From Kiritimatiellia bacterium (GTDB taxonomy: Bacteria > Verrucomicrobiota > Kiritimatiellia > RFP12 > DVOR01): DNA of 7,003 nucleotides. Location of the stretch: positions 1 through 7,003 of the forward strand of contig JAGCML010000067.1 in assembly GCA_017646485.1 (NCBI GenBank). Reading direction: 5' to 3'. Shown one piece after another: positions 6,180-7,003 of the stretch. Both the position numbers and the translations under genes were made by a program. Below the pieces are notes generated by a model that worked only from the letters and a program-made list of their open reading frames with translations, made no database searches and had not been told where the DNA came from. Numbering within the stretch: position 1 is the first letter of the stretch; the number at the start of each line of letters is the position of its first letter.

Positions 6180-7003
6180 ATGTCCGAAAAACTTACACGT
6201 GAATCTCTTGGTGCGTTGCGTGCACGCTTGACTGAGGTAAACCAGAAGGATGCCGCCGGTGGTAAGCAGTACTTGCTCGTTTGCGGTGGTACAGCATGTG
6301 ACTCGAATAATGGTCTCGCCCTTTATGCTGCGTTGAAGCAGGCTGCAGAGTATGCCAGCGCAAATGTGAGCATCGTGCGTACGGGCTGCATGGGCTTCTG
6401 CGAACGCGGTCCGATTGTTAAGGTGCTTCCTTCGGATACGTTTTATGTCGACGTGAAGCCTGAAGATGCTGCCGCCATCATCAATGAACACATTGTCGGT
6501 GGTCAGGTCGTTACGCGCTTGCTCTACGATAAGACGCAGGCTAATGCTGATCAGGCTGGTAAGGAAATCGATTTCTACGCTAAGCAACAGCGTATCGTGC
6601 TCCGTAACTGCGGTGTGATTAATCCTGAAAAGATTGAGGATTACATCGCACATGATGGTTATTTGGGTCTTGAAAAAGCCCTCTTTGAAATGACGCCTGA
6701 AGGCATCATTCAGGAAATCCTCGATTCGGGTCTCCGTGGTCGTGGTGGCGCAGGCTTCCCAACGGGTAAGAAGTGGCAGTTCTCTGCAGGCGTGCAGGCA
6801 GACCAGAAGTACATCGTCTGTAATGCTGACGAAGGTGACCCGGGCGCCTACATGGACCGTTCTACCCTCGAAGGCGACCCCCACTCGATCCTCGAAGCAA
6901 TGATGATTGCTGGTCGCGCAACGGGTGCTACGAAGGGCTTCATTTACATCCGCGCTGAATATCCGCTCGCTATCAAACGCCTCCAGGTCGCTATTGAACA
7001 GGC
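6180..7003 (+). CDS. nuoF: NuoF/HydB-type FMN- and NADH-binding subunit with fused N-terminal [2Fe-2S] domain (3' end outside window)
   Basis: This is the flavoprotein that exchanges electrons with NAD(H) in NAD-linked hydrogenases, formate dehydrogenases and complex I. The window holds the first 274 codons; the family usually has about 550-600 residues, so roughly half is missing. Residues 30-110 form a thioredoxin-like ferredoxin domain with Cys35 and Cys40 (CGGTAC) and Cys70 and Cys74 (GCMGFCERGP), absent from plain complex I NuoF and typical of HydB. After a linker, the NuoF core begins at about 137 with GYLGLEKAL (160-168), glycine-rich RGRGGAGFPTGKKW (186-199) and NADEGDPGAYMDRS (215-228), the FMN and NADH site. 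The SLBB and [4Fe-4S] regions lie downstream. TAAGGAG (6167-6173) overlaps the NuoE-type stop and lies six bases before the ATG. Electron-bifurcating hydrogenase is an attractive guess, but the catalytic subunit that would decide it is not in the window; hydB may be the better name. Confidence 0.9.
   Translation, partial: MSEKLTRESLGALRARLTEVNQKDAAGGKQYLLVCGGTACDSNNGLALYAALKQAAEYASANVSIVRTGCMGFCERGPIVKVLPSDTFYVDVKPEDAAAIINEHIVGGQVVTRLLYDKTQANADQAGKEIDFYAKQQRIVLRNCGVINPEKIEDYIAHDGYLGLEKALFEMTPEGIIQEILDSGLRGRGGAGFPTGKKWQFSAGVQADQKYIVCNADEGDPGAYMDRSTLEGDPHSILEAMMIAGRATGATKGFIYIRAEYPLAIKRLQVAIEQ

Noticed and set aside
6096..6884. A 262-residue open frame on the - strand opposite the NuoE/NuoF-type genes.
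   Set aside because: It lies antisense to two genes with intact family motifs, has no recognisable domain, and its length follows from the codon bias of the + strand genes.

Overview
The window carries six protein-coding genes, all on the + strand, in two blocks separated by an intergenic region of about 425 bases. The first and last genes run off the window edges. Every gene belongs to a recognisable family, and I see no phage, transposon, CRISPR array, tRNA or rRNA. The organism looks like an anaerobic or fermentative bacterium of medium GC: it has the MEP isoprenoid pathway (IspH), a CBS/DRTGG-type family II pyrophosphatase of the kind best known from clostridia, and the first two subunits of a soluble NuoE/NuoF flavin module typical of NAD-linked [FeFe]-hydrogenases or formate dehydrogenases. 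I cannot name the phylum from this sequence alone.

Block 1 (1-5267) is a compact housekeeping run: the 3' end of fmt (initiator-tRNA formylation), a family II inorganic pyrophosphatase with CBS and DRTGG regulatory domains, ispH (last step of the MEP pathway), and priA (replication restart helicase). Gaps are about 65, 9 and 16 bases. The ispH ribosome-binding site overlaps the pyrophosphatase stop codon, so the run is probably an operon. A short hairpin plus T-run overlapping the priA stop may end it weakly.

The intergenic region (5268-5692) has no convincing gene but is dense in potential structure: a hairpin at 5301-5338, a predicted three-way junction at 5362-5454 closed by a 10-bp stem with one bulged A, a 7-bp GC-rich hairpin at 5467-5494, five G-runs at 5502-5558, an 8-bp inverted repeat at 5597-5622, and a 7-bp hairpin at 5645-5662 that could cover a Shine-Dalgarno-like GGGAGG in front of a four-codon leader ORF. 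The left half may encode a small structured RNA. The right half is probably the regulatory leader of block 2.

Block 2 (5693-7003, continuing beyond the window) begins with a NuoE/HydC-type [2Fe-2S] subunit. After 10 bases comes a NuoF/HydB-type FMN and NADH-binding subunit that carries its own N-terminal thioredoxin-like [2Fe-2S] domain. Together they would carry electrons between NADH and a partner enzyme encoded downstream, most likely a [FeFe]-hydrogenase catalytic subunit or a formate dehydrogenase.

The protein-coding part is ordinary. The most unusual material is the structured intergenic region, and no wholly new system is evident.
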